The notes below the pieces were generated by a model, which saw nothing but the letters and a program-made list of their open reading frames with translations, was not told the origin of the DNA and searched no databases. A stretch of DNA of 14,957 bases from NCBI GenBank assembly GCA_934692455.1, contig CAKUTY010000019.1, positions 1 through 14,957 on the forward strand, written 5' to 3'. Made by a program: the position numbers and the translations under genes. Source of the DNA: an uncultured Erysipelotrichaceae bacterium (GTDB taxonomy: Bacteria > Bacillota_I > Bacilli_A > Erysipelotrichales > Erysipelotrichaceae). Below, piece by piece: positions 13,579 to 14,957 of this stretch (positions within the stretch are counted from its first letter, which is position 1; the number at the start of each line of letters is the position of its first letter).

Positions 13579-14187
13579 ATGCGAATGCGAAAGAAGAAGT
13601 GGGTTAGACCTTTCTTGGATGAAGAAAAGGTTTATCTTTTAGAAGATTTAAAAGAATTTGAGACTACTATGCCAGTTTATCTAGAAATAGGAATGGGCAT
13701 GGGTGATTTTATTTGTGATAGTGCTAAAAGATATAATGATATCTATTATGTAGGTCTTGAAAAAGATGAAACTTGTGTCGCAAGAGCTATCATTAAGGCT
13801 CAAGAGTATGAACTAGATAACTTTAAGGTTTTATTAAGAAATGCTAATGAGATTGAAGAATATATAAATAAGGGTTCTATTGACCGTATTTATTTACATT
13901 TCTCTGATCCTTGGCCTAAGTCTGGTCATCATAAAAGAAGACTTACTTATCCAACTTTCTTAAAAAAGTATAAGGAACTTTTAAAGGATGATGGAACTAT
14001 TATCTTTAAGACTGATAATAAGGACTTCTTTATGGACTCATTAGAGTACTTTAAAGAGGCTAATTTAAAGACCTTAGATATCAATTATGATTATCATTCT
14101 ATTAAGCGTGATGAGCCTTTAACTGGTTATGAGACTAAGTTTAAGGATTTGGGCAATCCTATTTACTATATCAAGCTTTCTAAGTAA
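13579..14187 (+). CDS. trmB: tRNA (guanine-N7-)-methyltransferase
   Basis: SAM-dependent enzyme that makes m7G46 in the tRNA variable loop. Class I methyltransferase motif I is YLEIGMGMGDFICDSA, followed by YYVGLEKDE; the TrmB signature IYLHFSDPWPKSGHHKRRL and the C-terminal FKTDN and PLTGYETKF are all present. From ATG 13579 the protein has 202 residues, close to the usual ~210. The open frame extends back to 13537, but that ATG lies within the preceding terminator; family proteins begin near MRMRKKKWVRPFL, so 13579 or the ATG at 13585 is the start. Neither has a Shine-Dalgarno. The -10 element ends six bases before 13579, so translation may begin on a leaderless message. Confidence 0.95.
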   Translation: MRMRKKKWVRPFLDEEKVYLLEDLKEFETTMPVYLEIGMGMGDFICDSAKRYNDIYYVGLEKDETCVARAIIKAQEYELDNFKVLLRNANEIEEYINKGSIDRIYLHFSDPWPKSGHHKRRLTYPTFLKKYKELLKDDGTIIFKTDNKDFFMDSLEYFKEANLKTLDINYDYHSIKRDEPLTGYETKFKDLGNPIYYIKLSK

Positions 14188-14205
14188 TTATATGAATTAT
14201 ATGTG

Positions 14206-14241
14206 AAATGTCCTTTTCTAAAATTAGAAGAGGGCATTTTT
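14206..14241 (+). terminator. Intrinsic terminator of trmB
   Basis: A 15-bp stem, 14206-14220 with 14225-14239 (two U-G pairs, 4-base loop), merging into the T run that ends at 14241. It is the longest terminator stem in the window. Confidence 0.9.
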
Positions 14242-14245
14242 GTTG

Positions 14246-14251
14246 TATAAT
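14246..14251 (+). promoter_or_regulatory. -10 element of the lipoprotein gene, placed for a leaderless transcript
   Basis: TATAAT at 14246-14251 with the ATG at 14258, exactly six bases between, as at trmB. No good -35 (best TTAGAA at 14224-14229, inside the terminator) and no Shine-Dalgarno before the ATG. Confidence 0.55.
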
Positions 14252-14257
14252 CGTGGT

Positions 14258-14957
14258 ATGAAGTTTTTTAAGAAATTATTATGTCTACTAACAATATTTT
14301 GTTTATGCGCTTGTACTACTAGCAAGGGTGTAAAAACATATCATACATATACTTGTTATCCAATTGGATATTTATTGAATAGAATCGGTGGTGATCGAAT
14401 TCAGACTATTTCCATTCAAAATGGTGCTGATATTCAAAACGCCAATATCGTTTCAAATTATCAAGATATCATTGATAATACTATTTCCTTTTACTATATC
14501 AATGGTTTAGAACCATATATGACTATTTATGGCGATGATATTTTAGATTCTGATGCCAGCAAGGTTGATCTAAGCGCTTCAAGTATCTATTCTTTTAAGC
14601 GCTATACACCAGTAAATGTTAATGGTAGTGTTACTTATGTAGAAAATCCATATTATGATGGCGAGATGTTTGCAGAGACAAACACTTATACTAATGACTT
14701 ATTCTTATGGCTAAGTCCTATTGGCATGTTGTCTATGGCTAAACAAATCTATACAAATTTATCTAGTAATTATGCTGAGCAAGCTGCTTATTTTGAAGAG
14801 AATTATAAGACTTTAGAAAATGATTTAATTACTTTGGATGCTGCTTATCAAAATTTAGCTACAACTCTTGTAAAAGAAAATAAGCATATTAAGTTTGTTT
14901 CAATGACTCCATCTTTTGGCTCTTGGCAAAAGGCTTATGGTATTGAAGTATATCCCG
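14258..14957 (+). CDS. ZnuA-family (cluster A-I) substrate-binding lipoprotein with altered metal site; 3' end outside window
   Basis: The visible 233 residues start with a lipoprotein signal peptide: MKFFKK, a hydrophobic stretch, then lipobox LCAC with the acylated Cys19. The body follows the metal-binding ABC receptor pattern: YPIGYLLNRIGGDRI (34-48), NGADIQ (55-60), YYINGLEPYM, NDLFLWLSP (146-154), a long linker helix (EENYKTLENDLITLDAAY) and MTPSFGSWQKAYGI near the cut end. At the three places where family members carry a His ligand (GADPH, DPHxWL, HxxFG) this protein has Gln60, Phe149 and Thr217. It was probably exposed on the outer face of the membrane. The reading frame is open and intact, so this is a diverged protein rather than a decayed gene; it may bind a different ligand or none. 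Any transporter partners would lie beyond the window. Confidence 0.8.
   Translation, partial: MKFFKKLLCLLTIFCLCACTTSKGVKTYHTYTCYPIGYLLNRIGGDRIQTISIQNGADIQNANIVSNYQDIIDNTISFYYINGLEPYMTIYGDDILDSDASKVDLSASSIYSFKRYTPVNVNGSVTYVENPYYDGEMFAETNTYTNDLFLWLSPIGMLSMAKQIYTNLSSNYAEQAAYFEENYKTLENDLITLDAAYQNLATTLVKENKHIKFVSMTPSFGSWQKAYGIEVYP

Noticed and set aside
14258..14957. Pseudogene call for the ZnuA-like lipoprotein
   Set aside because: The frame is open to the window edge with intact signal peptide and fold motifs; loss of ligands looks like divergence, not decay.

Overview
This is an AT-rich stretch of a low-GC Gram-positive (Firmicutes) chromosome. The lepA-hemW overlap, a Firmicutes-like rpsO leader, a MacB-type ABC operon under a TetR regulator, tex, pnp and trmB all fit. 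An Erysipelotrichales-type gut or oral bacterium is my best guess, but no rRNA or other decisive marker is present, so that is inference. Core genes in this AT-rich DNA favour AAG over AAA for lysine, which is a local signature useful for spotting foreign genes. All genes are on the + strand.

Layout. (1) 1-2614, housekeeping: the C-terminal two thirds of lepA (cut by the window edge), hemW starting inside the lepA stop region, then rpsO behind its own promoter and a folded leader that probably binds S15. A terminator closes rpsO. (2) 2654-9189: a TetR-family regulator preceded by two mirror-image operators around its promoter, a LolD/MacB-type ATPase, a 995-residue FtsX-fold permease with a long extracellular coiled coil, and tex 23 bases behind it. 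(3) 9190-10484, the accessory insert: two tandem ~71-nt repeats (period 85 nt) flanked by three similar hairpins with compensatory base changes, an intrinsic terminator, then a KilA-N domain gene with a strong ribosome binding site. Inside that gene lies a perfect 30-bp palindrome. (4) 10427-14187: pnp, a FabG-like SDR reductase and trmB, each separated by intrinsic terminators and with its own -10 element. (5) 14258 to the end: a lipoprotein of the ZnuA/metal-binding family, cut by the window edge, in which all three expected histidine ligand positions that I can align are replaced.

How the parts work together. lepA, rpsO and trmB serve translation. rpsO and pnp are adjacent in many bacteria but are separated here by about 8 kb. 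The TetR-ABC-FtsX genes look like one autoregulated export or stress-response operon. The region most likely to be undescribed is 9201-10338: a candidate structured twin-repeat RNA, a terminator and a KilA-N DNA-binding protein, in an order that recalls RNA-antitoxin or attenuation loci. The protein is not a known type III toxin, so the function is open.
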